In this document: positions 22,958-33,300 of the stretch, in pieces
Numbering within the stretch: position 1 is the first letter of the stretch
Layout of the letters: each line of letters opens with the position of its first letter
Origin: Schistosoma mansoni
Taxonomy: Eukaryota; Platyhelminthes; Trematoda; Strigeidida; Schistosomatidae
Assembly (NCBI RefSeq): GCF_000237925.1
Contig: NC_031498.1
Span: 9,946,422 to 10,010,421 of the forward strand
DNA: 64,000 bases
Reading direction: 5' to 3'
Position numbers and translations under genes: made by a program
Notes under the pieces: model-generated
What the model was told of the DNA's origin: nothing
What the model saw: the letters and a program-made list of their open reading frames with translations, nothing else
Databases searched by the model: none

Positions 22958-23748
22958 TTAACCTTCAATGTGTTCTTGAATAATAGTCTGACAGGTCAGG
23001 TTATTCAGCTGTTCGCTTACTACATTTGAACTAACATTACCATTGTTACTATGTTTGTGAATAGTACATGATTCGGACAAACCAGAAGATAATTCTTGAT
23101 TGGGGGATGAAAAAAGACATGCTTTCTTTGAACTTTCATGAAAATGAAATTTCGCTCCGCTTTCTCTGTCTAACCAGTTATATGAAATGGAAGATGGTTC
23201 GTATAACGTGTACGCATTGAAATTCTGTTCTTCATTACCAGTGTGATAGAACTTATTGTTTTGAAATGTATCAATCGATCCATGGTAAGAAGACATTTTA
23301 CTATCTAAATTTAAATCTTGGTAAGCATTGTTTCTATGTAACTCGCTTGGGGTATTAGCTATAATATTATCGTCTGACTTTGTTTCAAAGTTATCACACA
23401 TACGAGATGATAGAATCCTAACTTTTCCACTTTCATTTAAACTACCTACGAAAGGTGTTTGTAAATAGTTTGAATTAAAGTTCGATGTCAAATTAGTGAA
23501 GTTGTTTAATGCATGTTTAATACTCATTGATGAGGATTTAAGTTCATTAACTTCATTAGATTTTTGAATTCTTTGGTTATGGATACATAAACAAGGCCCA
23601 AACAAATGATCAGATTCAGCGTCCGTTCTGACTTGTTTCGTAATCATTAATTGACTCTTTGGACGTAATTTCTTTTTTAACTTTTTATCTGATTTAACTG
23701 TGTGAGCGATTGAGTATGCTTCATTTTTCTCAGTAGTTTTCCTACGTT
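22958..23748 (-). CDS. T-box gene, proposed last exon 7 (C-terminal region)
   Basis: A 791 bp open exon ending in TAA (22960..22958). It starts after an acceptor with a pyrimidine-rich tract and ACAG (23749..23752); its first two bases finish a split codon. It encodes about 262 residues that I do not recognise. The first 35 are strongly basic (runs such as KSDKKLKKKLRPKS, a plausible nuclear localisation signal), followed by an Asn/Ser-rich stretch. Its phase fits two possible upstream exons: exon 6 of the T-box gene (27181..27269), or the short ATG exon at 23840..23936. Membership in the T-box gene is inference from phase, order and strand; it could instead be a separate two-exon gene of 295 residues. 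Confidence 0.6.
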
Positions 23749-23839
23749 CTGTAAAAGAAATGAGTAAATAATTTAGTTAAAAACTTACTAGACCTTTAGA
23801 ATTTTTGTTTCACCAAAACATTGAACATAAATCGCTTAC

Positions 23840-23936
23840 CAAATACAAATTTGTCTACTAAATTCTCAGTTACATTCTTAATGCGGGGATTAGTTATACT
23901 CCGAGGTTGTTCACCAGAAGTTCGAACATTTAACAT
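23840..23936 (-). CDS. Possible alternative first exon joined to exon 7
   Basis: An ATG at 23936..23934 with an in-frame TGA 15 bases upstream opens 32 codons ('MLNVRTSGEQPRS...'), ending at a good donor (G|GTAAGC, intron from 23839). The phase matches the exon at 22958..23748 across a 91 bp intron. It would produce a 295-residue protein sharing the T-box gene's C-terminal exon but lacking the T-box, or mark an independent gene. No AG acceptor gives an internal exon in this frame. A 32-codon frame with a donor could also be chance in this DNA. Confidence 0.35.
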
Positions 23937-24274
23937 ATTGATTACAATTCATGTTCATTAACCAAGTGACCACTGCTTCACTACAACAGTGTACGACAGC
24001 CTAAACATATTTTTAATTAGCGGTCTTTCATATGAAATGTATCAAGTAAACAATTTGGTAAGCTAACTTTAAGGTTTAATATATTGTACTTTTCAGAATA
24101 ACCTTTATGACCAGTCATTTGTTAGATAAATTACACTGAGATCATAATCAAATACTGTTCAACTACGAGAATATTTGTCAAGATAGTCATCTCTAGTGAA
24201 GGTGAATTGCTAAAAATGTAATTACATTTGACAAAATAATTATGGAATATCATTTTCAAAAGTCTCACCAGCCT

Positions 24275-24470
24275 TGACGACTAGAGAACAAAACGCTCGC
24301 CCTAGATTCCACTACTAGCCACCATCTATCTCCGCTTATAATGCTTGTGATTTGAAGTAATATCGAGACAATCCGTACAGGATGCACAAATGCCAATAAG
24401 AGACTGATCAATTGCAGTCCTAAACATCAATGAGAAGATTCAAACAGATGATACAAAAATGTACCAACCA
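24275..24470 (+). mobile_element. Sm-alpha SINE remnant with full tail
   Basis: Degenerate hammerhead (CCAGCCTTGACGAC, AACAAAACGCTCGCCC, then AGATTCCACTACTAGCC) followed by the complete tail on the plus strand ('atctccgcttataatgcttg', 'atatcgagacaatccgtaca', 'gccaataagagactgatcaa', 'atgagaagattcaaac'). This copy shows the forward order of ribozyme and tail with no inverted part. Lies in intron 6 of the T-box gene. Confidence 0.65.
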
Positions 24471-24965
24471 TATTCGTTTCAAAAATTGAGGCTTATTTCC
24501 CCTGTTATCTTGAAGTAACTTATAGATTTCCAACGTATAGGATAGTACTTGTGATTTTTTTGTACATTTTACACCATTGTCTTTGAAACTTGTTTCGTAA
24601 CATCTAGACTACTTATGAGTAGCTTAAAAATAAAATCTTAATAAATATGTCACAACTGTAAATATTTTCAACAAGCAGTGAAATTCCTGGTATTTGGTTA
24701 TCTTTACCTTAGTTTTTTACAAGCTGTCAGTAGTGAATTCGTCAACAATTAATGAATCACAACACAATTAAAAACTGAGAACTAGATAACTCATGGTTAA
24801 AGGAATTTAGAAACAATATACAACATATATTTGGGAAATTTACTAATCTAATTGGTCAAGTAGAGTAATAAAGAACAAGGGGGTTGGCAATATTAGGATA
24901 AAACAAAGTTAATTTAACTACATTATATTTACTAAACTATTACACTAGTTATACAATGAAACAGT

Positions 24966-25478
24966 TTATCGACTGGAATAGTTGAGCCACGTGTCACGTA
25001 TACCTGAACACCGATTACCACGACGCTCAATGCTGACTAGTATTGAGGATGGTTGGAAGAGAGTTAGGGGCGGTCAAACCAAAAAGTGGCATCAGTACTA
25101 GAAGTTATTAATTTCTAGGCTGATCCATGTTAGTATATTCATACTACTTGATTGAGGTCCACGCCATTATCGTAACCAATGGTTGGAGACTCTGTGTGAC
25201 ATGGATCAGAATCGAACACAATGGTGTAGATGCATGCACCCTTTGTCTTCTCTTAAACCATGAGATTAAAATTACTCTATACCTTTCTTTCTACGAATTA
25301 ATTCTTTTTTCCATTATCATATCCTTATATGCTATCTTTCTTTTATATATTACTACCATTGAAATCATTACTTCTGTGGATTCGGTGTTCATCTCGTTGT
25401 GTTAATGAAGTGTGACAACTTAGACCGATGCATATATGTATCTGGCCCTACGTTATAGCTGACTGGCTGACTGACAAT
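24966..25478 (+). mobile_element. LINE 3' end inside T-box intron 6
   Basis: Same family as 16118..16506 and 62345..63915 (reverse). It starts at 'gttgagccacgtgtcacgta', the coding part that parallels 62810..62840, passes 'gtaaccaatggttggagact' and 'gaccgatgcatatatg', and ends in the TGAC-unit tail (gctgactggctgactgaca). It lies antisense to the T-box gene. Confidence 0.8.
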
Positions 25479-26649
25479 AAAACAGCAACAAAGAACAAGT
25501 ATGTGGACATTCAACACGATGCTCAATTTCAGGATTTTCTCTCAACCCCGTTCAGTCACCTAACATCAACTATAGTGTGTATGACTTCGAGTCATTTAAA
25601 CCAGTGATCACTTTGTAACTTTATCAACTGATTGTGATCAGTGCTACTGAGTAGACAAACATAGCAGTGCAAACATCTAACTCCTACAAGAAGTTAGTTG
25701 AGGACAGGATAGCCTGATTATAAAGTCCTAGGCTATAACATTGAGTGATCCCTGTACAATTCCCATAGACGGTATCGATGTTTAAGTTTATAAAGTGTAT
25801 TTTGAGAATCACAAGTAATTTCTGAGTGTAGATAAATCACTATTAGTCTAAATAAATGAACGATTGCTAACTAATGAGTAATTTTTATTTTTAAAAAATA
25901 TACCTCTTTGAATATGAATTGATACTGTTAAAAAATGTAAGTGATAATTCACTTCAAGTAATATTTAGCTTTTGATGAGGTCTATACATTGTGAAATCAT
26001 TTCATGAACATTAAGTGATTTGGCAAATATATGACTATCACTAAAGTTGTCTTTGTTGTTTAAATTCATTATATTCTTGAATATATCAGGAAACACTACT
26101 ATTTAGTTTTCCTCTTAGTTTCCCAAGCATCAGTGTACTATGACAATACTGGTTCTTAAATAGTATCCTCTTTATTAATAATCAAACTGTGTTGATCAAG
26201 AAAAATAATGTCTAACAATCATACAATGAATGATAGTAACGAAGTATTATCAAAATTAATTGTTAAATAGATTGCAATATTTCGCCCCAACTGAAATCAT
26301 TTAATAATAGCAATTATGATCTGACCATTATCTAACTAAGTGATCATCACATTCTCAATCATAACTAAATTTAATTTGATAATCAACCATTTCAGATGTT
26401 AATGAGTAAATTATAGGCTAAAAAAGAAAACGTATGAAGATCGTATAGTATCATAAATCAGTTAAATCTGAAACTTCAAGCTAGTAAAAACCAATTCACG
26501 TATCAAATGTTATTGTGCTCATAGCGAAAGATAAGAAGCTCCTGGATTTAAATACGTGTTCTGTCATGGGTGTACACTTGTAATATCATTCACCATTAAA
26601 TTAACTTCATTGAGTCTAAAGGTTGAACTATCGAGCTGATGACTTGTTG

Positions 26650-26954
26650 TGTTAGGCTGTCCAATCGGTTTGCAAAATGGACTTTCTACAATATCTCAAA
26701 CTCACTACCCAAATACCAAGACTGAATTGAGCAGGAAGGTTTAATTCTCAAACGGAGTTGTGATGCAAGCAAATCATAAGTATATACACGACTTTCCTCT
26801 TGACTTAGACAAGGATAAACAGGCTGAGACCCTGAGTAGATAAATAATCGATATCTATCAATGGTATCCTTAGTTGTAATTGCCTGCATACCACTGACCT
26901 TAAGATAATATGTGAGTACAGCCACGTATATATCTATAGTTGTCTAGCCTAACG
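26650..26954. repeat. Possible LTR-like segment in intron 6
   Basis: Bounded by TGTTAGGCTGTC at the left and GTCTAGCCTAACG at the right, an inverted repeat of about 8-12 bases with mismatches. No target duplication, and only one copy is visible in the window. The 79-codon frame inside (26686..26925, minus) is unlike any family I know. Confidence 0.3.
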
Positions 26955-27180
26955 TAACTATATCTAAATACTGGAAATAAACAAGTAGCATATGACACGT
27001 TTTTAAGTCGAAAAACTGAAATTTAGTTATTAAATCCTCTACATCTGATCATTATAGATGGAATGCAGCTAGCATCAAATTTCTGTCAAAATATCGACAA
27101 CAGGATAATCCAAACCTTTACAAATTAAACCACATACTAATGTTATTTTGTCACTTAAATGCACAAAAATTTCATTTTAC

Positions 27181-27269
27181 CTGGACTAATTGTTCTTTTA
27201 CGATCAGTTTCGTTTGTGAATTGTTCACTTCCATTTGTATCAAAGTGTTGCAGCTGGTTTTCTATGCGA
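27181..27269 (-). CDS. T-box gene, proposed exon 6
   Basis: 89 bp exon between a good acceptor (CTTTGTATAG ending at 27270) and donor G|GTAAAA (intron from 27180). It reads 29 complete codons ('RIENQLQHFDTNGSEQFTNE', then 'TDRKRTISP') without a stop; the one-base remainders at each end fit exon 5 upstream and exon 7 downstream. The first base turns the split codon at the end of exon 5 into Cys; Tbx1-type proteins have Trp there, so an undetected exon between 5 and 6 is possible. The sequence itself is not diagnostic. Confidence 0.55.
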
Positions 27270-27584
27270 CTATACAAAGAAAATGAGGATATGTCAGATA
27301 TTCAATTTAATTACTGGTGCATAATAAATAGGTTTCTTTATGATGTATTACCGTCTACTCTTTTTTTCTGTTTGAATTAATTTGGTGTAGTTGATTCAAA
27401 ACTGACTGAAGTCTTCTTTGCCTATCAAGTTATATTTTCTAACACCTACTGAAATCATTTTCCTTGGTCTAGTGATTAAGGTATAATCCATTTCTTTGTA
27501 AAAAAAAGCTAGATTACTCAGTAAATTACTATGAGGAGTCGACAGGGAATGTTGAATTTTATAAATTACACCACGGGCCAATCT

Positions 27585-27665
27585 CAGTTAAACAAACATT
27601 TTAAACTGAGAAGAACTGAACGGTTGTTTCGTTTAGGTGTAGGACTTCTCAACAATGTCCATCAA
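27585..27665 (-). mobile_element. Hammerhead-SINE remnant, older subfamily
   Basis: Minus strand: 'gttgagaagtcctacacc', AACGAAACAACCGTTCAG, close to the plus-strand piece at 29120..29160. Core CUGANGA is lost. In T-box intron 5. Confidence 0.5.
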
Positions 27666-28485
27666 CTACCTCATAAAACGACCCTCATGTCTCTTGGCAA
27701 GCATCCAACATTTAGACACCTGAGTCAGCACTCAGTGAATTAAGTGTCTAAATTCAAACAGTTCCCGATATTGCTCAACCATAGTTCAGTGTCATCGGTA
27801 AGCAACTACCACTCATGGACATAGCTGAACTCCACTGGGCATAGTTTCTTATTAAAATTCCTGGAATCAACTCTCAAAATTAGTGCTTTCTGGTTTTAAC
27901 GGCCATTTAACTGAGATTAGTACTTGATGTAAACTAAGATAAACACAAAAATAAAATAGTCGTAAAAACTCCAGGAAGTGGATAACAAACTTTACTTCCT
28001 ATCCACGGTAAAATTATTTTCATGTTAAAGAACAATTGGGTATTTCGTAAAACAATCATTTTTGTAACTATGATTCACTTAAAAAAGTAACATATACATA
28101 TGAATTAACAGTAAAGATAGAAATAGTTGTCCATTCTTATCATCTTTTCAATAATTTTCTATTCAAGATGAGTTATTCATGAAAATTAAATTTAAAGAAA
28201 AAAAATGAAAATGTGCGTTCATATGAGTGAAATATTAGTTGATGCATAAAATATTTCATTATTGTGTTGACTACTTTAGAAAAATTTTACATATATAGTA
28301 GTATGTGTTAGACAGTCGATTAAGTATGCTTTTAAAATAGTTTTCATCATTAGAGATTCATTAGAAAGTAGAGAATATTAGAAAGCTATTTTATCTTAGT
28401 TTCATATATTTTATAAGTGTATAACCATCTCATTCATTTTACGAGATTATTTAGTTGATATTTAATTGCAATTAATCCCTTTGAT

Positions 28486-28825
28486 AAATTTCGATAGTGT
28501 AGTAAGAAGACGAAGATTATCAGAACTATGTTATACGAACTATTGTTATACGAAAACTCAAACCCCCTTTGTTCTCACCTTAAACCTACCCTGGTAATAT
28601 ATGATTATTAGCCAGAGTGATTAGGTGTCAAATCGTTTTCACATTATTTTTATTATTATGATCCTTGTCTATTCTTACCCCCATTTCCAGTTTAGTTGAC
28701 CTTTTATTTTTATATATAAATGTTCTTAACAAGTATATATGTGATCAGATTGTTCGAAATGTATTGCGCTAATACATCCCATAGTTCTGATAATCATCGT
28801 CTTCTTATTACACTATCGAAAATTT
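28486..28825. mobile_element. Terminal-inverted-repeat element, MITE-like
   Basis: Left arm 28486..28530 and right arm 28780..28825 are about 45 bases long and complementary with few mismatches (left TCGATAGTGTAGTAAGAAGA, right TCTTCTTATTACACTATCGA). The centre of about 250 bases has no reading frame. This fits a small non-autonomous DNA element or a large hairpin locus in T-box intron 5. Flanking duplications are not clear because the arms run on into A/T-rich sequence. Confidence 0.65.
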
Positions 28826-29094
28826 TCAACTTCAATCAATTTTGAAATGATAGAGAACGGTAGTCATCTAAAGTCATCTATTAGTTACTGTTAAAATTTT
28901 CACTGATTTCAAAGGTTATACTTCTCAACTATCTTGTAATTCTATACATGGAGTCAATTAAATACGATTATAATCGCAAGAAAATATCAAAGACATTTTG
29001 ATTTCTGGACAATATTACACGGACAATAATACAATGAATTAACTTTTTATTAAAACTTGAACAATTGAATTTGTAGATGGAAATAATTACATGC

Positions 29095-29240
29095 TGATCT
29101 CAGTTGGAGAAGTGTAGACCACTGATGAGTCCTATACTTGGATGGAACAACTGTCCAATACCCCATAACTTTCAATGACACCCGGATGATACCGTCAATC
29201 ATTGTCAAATACTACCTTTAGAATAAACTAATCTCCACAA
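29095..29240 (+). mobile_element. Hammerhead-SINE remnant with intact CTGATGA
   Basis: 'gaccactgatgagtcctatac' has the first core half and stem II 5' side. The second half is GGATGGAACAACTGTCC, where CGAAAC is expected. It is the relative of the remnant at 27585..27665, on the opposite strand. In T-box intron 5. Confidence 0.5.
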
Positions 29241-30104
29241 TACCCTCTCATATTATTGTAACGAATACGCTAGTATTTTTAATGGTATGTGTAATAAGGA
29301 AACTTTAAATCAAATGCTGCAAAGAATAAATTCCAGTGACATAATCATGACAATATAGTAACTAGTTAGCATAGTTTTCACCTATGTGGATTTGTGAAAC
29401 AGCATTAGAAATGTACTGGAACTACTTGCTTTTCATATGTAGGCATAAATGGATTCTCACAAAAGTGTCCAGAATTACAGGTAAGTGCAATTATTTTTAA
29501 AAATCTTAAATATCAATTAATATGTACAAATAATTGATTCAGAGATTCCCTCAAATTGATATCAACTGGAAACTCATCAAAAAAACAGATGGAATACGAC
29601 ACTTTTTTTTATCCCCATATGGAACTTCTTAACATGACCCAAGAACCAGCAAACTTAGTTTTAGATCAATGAGTTGATTCAAACTTTTAAACTCAAGCAA
29701 TGCATAATCATATGATTTCATTAATAAATATTTATGTGTGAAGTTAAACTTAATCTTAACTGTTTCTATAGTTTTATATTTTCTATAAAAAAAATTTAAA
29801 GAATGAAAACCTTATTTCTAGTTTACTTCAAAATATTTTTAATTGGAAATACCTTCTCAGTCAAAATTGTCAAAACAAATAAGTTTACTTACAAAGTATT
29901 TACTCAAAAGTTTTAAAATACAGTTTTATTTATCATTATTAACATTGTTTACAAATAAATCTGTTTGATTTACAGTCATGTTATATCTAATATATGTAAA
30001 TAGGATCATATTTAAATGTTCTAAATGAGATATATAATTGATTTTAAAGATAAAATATATCATTTAAAGCTATCTATTTACTTTATTCTTAATGATATCT
30101 AATT

Positions 30105-30300
30105 TATCATAGTTGAAATCATGAGTCAATTGAAGCTAGACCATCATGGAAAACCTGAAAACACTGGACAGCCGTTTCGTCCTATTATGGGACTCCTCAG
30201 CAGTGCGCATCCACAATCCCGCCTTGCGAGATTTGAAGTTTCAATTATTCATGATTTCAACTATGAAAATACTGAAACTTCCACGAAAACCCCTACTGAT
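30105..30300 (-). mobile_element. Hammerhead SINE, best copy, with inverted tail
   Basis: Minus strand: a truncated B-box end ('gaaacttcaaatctcgc'), an intact-looking hammerhead (30161..30206), 'ttttcaggttttccatgatg', 'gtctagcttcaattgactca' and the tail to about 30105. On its 5' side (30248..30300) sits the same tail in the opposite orientation. The two tails form a perfect 17 bp inverted repeat (CATAGTTGAAATCATGA at 30110..30126, its complement at 30248..30264). Lies in T-box intron 5 in the sense direction of that gene. Confidence 0.8.
30161..30206 (-). ncRNA. Hammerhead ribozyme, predicted type I, core intact
   Basis: On the minus strand in order: GCACTG (stem I), CTGAGGA (core, position 7 may be any base), GTCC-CATAATA-GGAC (stem II with loop), GAAA (core), stem III ACG-GC-TGT with one G-U pair, C at the cleavage site (30167), and CAGTGT closing stem I (six pairs, one G-U). 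All invariant core bases that I can check are present. This is the layout of the schistosome hammerhead, with a very short stem III. Cleavage is expected between 30167 and 30166. Activity is inferred, not shown. Confidence 0.75.
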
Positions 30301-30620
30301 CGATATTTAAATTAACAAGAGTATAGAAATCAATTAGTATATTATTCAATATAATTATTACTATACATTAGTAAAGTCTTTAATTATTATATACATATTC
30401 AGATTATCCAAAAGGGATTCAATATCATTTCTTGAAGTTGATCAAATGTTAAATAAATATTCTAATCTATTAAAGATAGCAATAATAAACTGAAGAGTTT
30501 AAAGGCAAAATATCAAGTTATCATGTATGTGTGTGTTTTATTCAATATCGATTTAAATTACGAGTTATAATGGCAATCAAGTTTCAATCGTCATTTTATC
30601 ATAAAAAGTTCTCAACTTAC

Positions 30621-30688
30621 CAATTATCAGGATCACAATCACGAAATCCTTTAGCAAATGGATTACTAGAAATTTTCAATTGTGTTAC
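30621..30688 (-). CDS. T-box gene exon 5 (end of the T-box)
   Basis: 68 bp exon with acceptor TTTTTAG (AG at 30690..30689) and donor G|GTAAGT (intron from 30620). It encodes 'VTQLKISSNPFAKGFRDCDP' then 'DN' and two bases of a Trp/Cys codon. This is the C-terminal T-box helix that packs into the DNA minor groove. The DCDPxxW ending resembles the Tbx1/Tbx10 subfamily rather than Tbx2/3 or Tbx20 (from memory of those families). Phase joins exon 4 without gap. Confidence 0.92.
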
Positions 30689-31159
30689 CTAAAAATTAAA
30701 AAAAAAAATTATTAATTTGGCAAAAATTAGAAATCATTTTCATTTTTTTGTTATTATGAACTCAGATTTCTTTTTTAGAAAAAAAAACGAACAGACAAAC
30801 CACTTTTTGCAAAGTTACTAACAAGAACCTATTAACATCTTGAAAATTTTGTACTCACTCAGTAGAAAAAAAGAAACATTTATATCTTTATTAATCTTAT
30901 TCTTTGATTTTATGTATTATTATCATCACAGTACCAAATTTAAGTCTAATGTTTCTTGTAGACTAATTCTAATCACTACCTTAGATATATAAGAGTATTT
31001 TGTTAACTAAATAAATCAACAAATCAGGTCATCTAGGTTGTGTGTGTTTTTTTCTAAGAATTTCATTTTGAAAAATAATATCATTTTATAAGTTTTATAA
31101 TATTTTTTAATTAACGCTTATTAAAAAGAAAATATTTACAAATAATCAATTCATATACT

Positions 31160-31440
31160 TATATTGTAGTGAACAAGAACACGAGTGGGGACCATTGAAT
31201 GTATCTAAATACAAATTACAGACTATCTCATTAAATTCTGCAAAATAACAATCAATTGTTTCAAATATCAATCCATCCTCTCTGATTTCATTGTTTATGC
31301 ATTTTCGTACCGATTTCACTTCATTCCTGTTCTTTCTTTATCGATCTCCTGCCAAAACACATTCTATGTCTGACTATCACTATATACTACTTATGTGGAT
31401 ATAAGTAGACTACACCACAAAATTAGTAAAAACAAATAGA
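31160..31440. repeat. Repeat shared with 42.6 kb
   Basis: Runs from 'gtgaacaagaacacgagtgg' to 'ggatataagtagactacacc', nearly the same as 42590..42895. Shared blocks include 'tctgatttcattgtttatgc', 'attttcgtaccgatt', 'cttcattcctgttctttc', 'cattctatgtctgac'. No coding potential. Class unknown. In T-box intron 4. Confidence 0.7.
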
Positions 31441-32454
31441 ATTATACCTATTTTGTAGAAATATTTATTAGAGATCAACTGTACTTTGTAAATTCTTCCA
31501 TCTAGAACATAGATACAGTAACCTATAAATAACAATTTTATATGGTCACGATATACATAGAAAGATTTTAGATATCACTGTAAATTTATATTAGTAGCTC
31601 GATTGAATGTATTGCTTGATTTAGTTAGTACTTATTTTCTTAAAAGTTAATAAGTATATACTCAAATGAATGAAGACCTTCATGACTTTTTCATTTTAAT
31701 ATGTTATAATAATTAAAAGTGAAGTACCCTAAAGTGCTTTCATGAAGCTAAATTAATATAAAAGAATGATGTATGAATATCTGTGATAGATACTGCTTAG
31801 ATGATCCCAGGTTACTTAGTTTCTTGTGAATAAAGATTAATCCTTTCCTTGAACAATAACCCAAATATTTTTTTTCCAATTTATATTTTGTCATTGGCCT
31901 TTTCTGTAATCTAACTGATGATTCACATTTAGTTTACTTATTTTGCAATGTTTCTCGTGGTCATGTGTTTTTTGCCAGATATAGAAGGTTGTTTAACTTG
32001 AAATTTATATTCGTAAATGTCAAACTGTTCCTAAGTTTCTATATTCTCTTTGTTTTTCATTGTCTAAGAAATAATTTTCGAAGCATCTCATATCAATGGT
32101 TCGGTTTATTGAGATTGCATTAGATCCTATTTATATCAGAAGACCTACAATTAGAAGTTTTATATTTTTACGTTGATGGGAAAATATCTCGAACTTATTA
32201 AAGCAACCATATTAAATAAAAAGTATTACAATTATGTCAATAAGCCTTGAATTGTTTATTACCCTTTTTTATTTCTATTCTATTTTATTGACGGAAAATA
32301 TTGTTGTATAACGTTAATTATAAAGTTTCAGTATCGATCCACATGACTTTCATATTTATTTTTGTGTTAGTATTTTTCATAGATGCATAATTTTACTAGT
32401 AAAATAAACTATTGATTTGGGAGGCTTAAGTCAATAATCCAATTTTCACAGTTA

Positions 32455-32660
32455 TATAATATGCCCTTATGGACCAGGGTAATTTTACATTGATTATCGG
32501 GAGAACCGGACACCATCCAAACTTTCACTTGACAACCGAAACAGTGCAGCTCAGATACTACCCACGCTTAACCTGAACAGTACAGCTCAATCCCACCCAC
32601 TGCAATAACCGAAATAACATTCATAATAAACCTTCTTCTGCTTCACTGTGTTCGAATAGA
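32455..32660. other. GC-richer island in T-box intron 4, unclassified
   Basis: A stretch visibly richer in C than its surroundings ('accggacaccatccaaactt', 'cagctcaatcccacccactg') with AATAAA near its end. It could be part of a repeat or LTR; only one copy is in the window, so I cannot classify it. Confidence 0.3.
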
Positions 32661-32753
32661 AAATAAAATTAAATGACCAATAACTTTACCGAGATAATAT
32701 TACTTAAAAAATGGAAATATGTAAACTTAGAGATTAACATAATTAGTTATTAC

Positions 32754-32942
32754 TCGGTTATTCTGATAAGCAGTTACAGCAAAAAATTTTGTCTCTGGAA
32801 ATATAAATGTTCTTTTCATACATTTTGATGAATTCGTACAAAATTGACTAATTTCTCGATTATTTCTCATAATTTCATCCATTTCATCTGCAAAAATCAC
32901 ATGTAATCTTGTCTGATATTTATGCATTGAATTTAATATTAT
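32754..32942 (-). CDS. T-box gene exon 4 (central T-box)
   Basis: 189 bp, exactly 63 codons, phase 0 at both ends. Acceptor TTATTAG (AG at 32944..32943), donor CGA|GTAATA. It encodes 'IILNSMHKYQTRLHVI', a loop of about 25 residues, then 'RTFIFPETKFFAVTAYQNNR'. These are the most conserved T-box blocks (HKYQPRxHV, FPET.F.AVTAYQN). Gln-Thr replaces the usual Gln-Pro after HKY. The connecting loop ('DEMDEIMRNNREISQFCTNSS') is long and polar. Confidence 0.95.
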
Positions 32943-33044
32943 CTAATAAATAGAAAAAAACAGTAAAACGTTGGAAATAATGTTACGAAAGAAAATTACG
33001 CACACGATATTAATGATAAACCGTGTATGGCGCGGGGCAGTCAC

Positions 33045-33300
33045 TGACTGAAAACAATGGAGGATGTCCATGCAACATCATGGATCAGTTGGAGTTAGAT
33101 ATTAACAGCATTAGATTCCGACTCAGTGGTCTAGAGTTTAAGCGTTCGCGCGCGAAACCAAAGGTCACGAATTCTAATCTCGAGTGCGCTACTGTGGATG
33201 CACACTGCTGACAAGTCCCATAATAGGACGAAAGCGCCGTCTAGTGTTTTCAGGTTTTTAATGGTGACCTAATATTGATCCATTCATGATCTCAATCAAA
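33045..33300 (+). mobile_element. tRNA-headed hammerhead SINE, near full length
   Basis: Plus strand: 'ttagatattaacagcattag', an A-box-like 'cagtggtctagagtttaagc', a degenerate B box ('gaattctaatctcg', 33169..33182), then a hammerhead. Its parts are GCACACTG, CTGACAA (33208..33214; position 8 changed from G to A), GTCC-CATAATA-GGAC, GAAAG, and stem III GCG-CCGTC. It closes with 'tagtgttttcagg' and the tail to about 33300. The head shows that this SINE had an internal RNA polymerase III promoter of tRNA type. The core mutation makes this copy inactive. In T-box intron 3, antisense. Confidence 0.75.

Noticed and set aside
26686-26925. 79-codon minus-strand frame as an extra T-box exon
   Set aside because: No flanking splice sites with the required phase were evident, and the segment looks repeat-bounded.
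28486-28825. CACTA-type transposon termini
   Set aside because: The CACTA-like letters point inward, not outward; the ends do not begin with CACTA.
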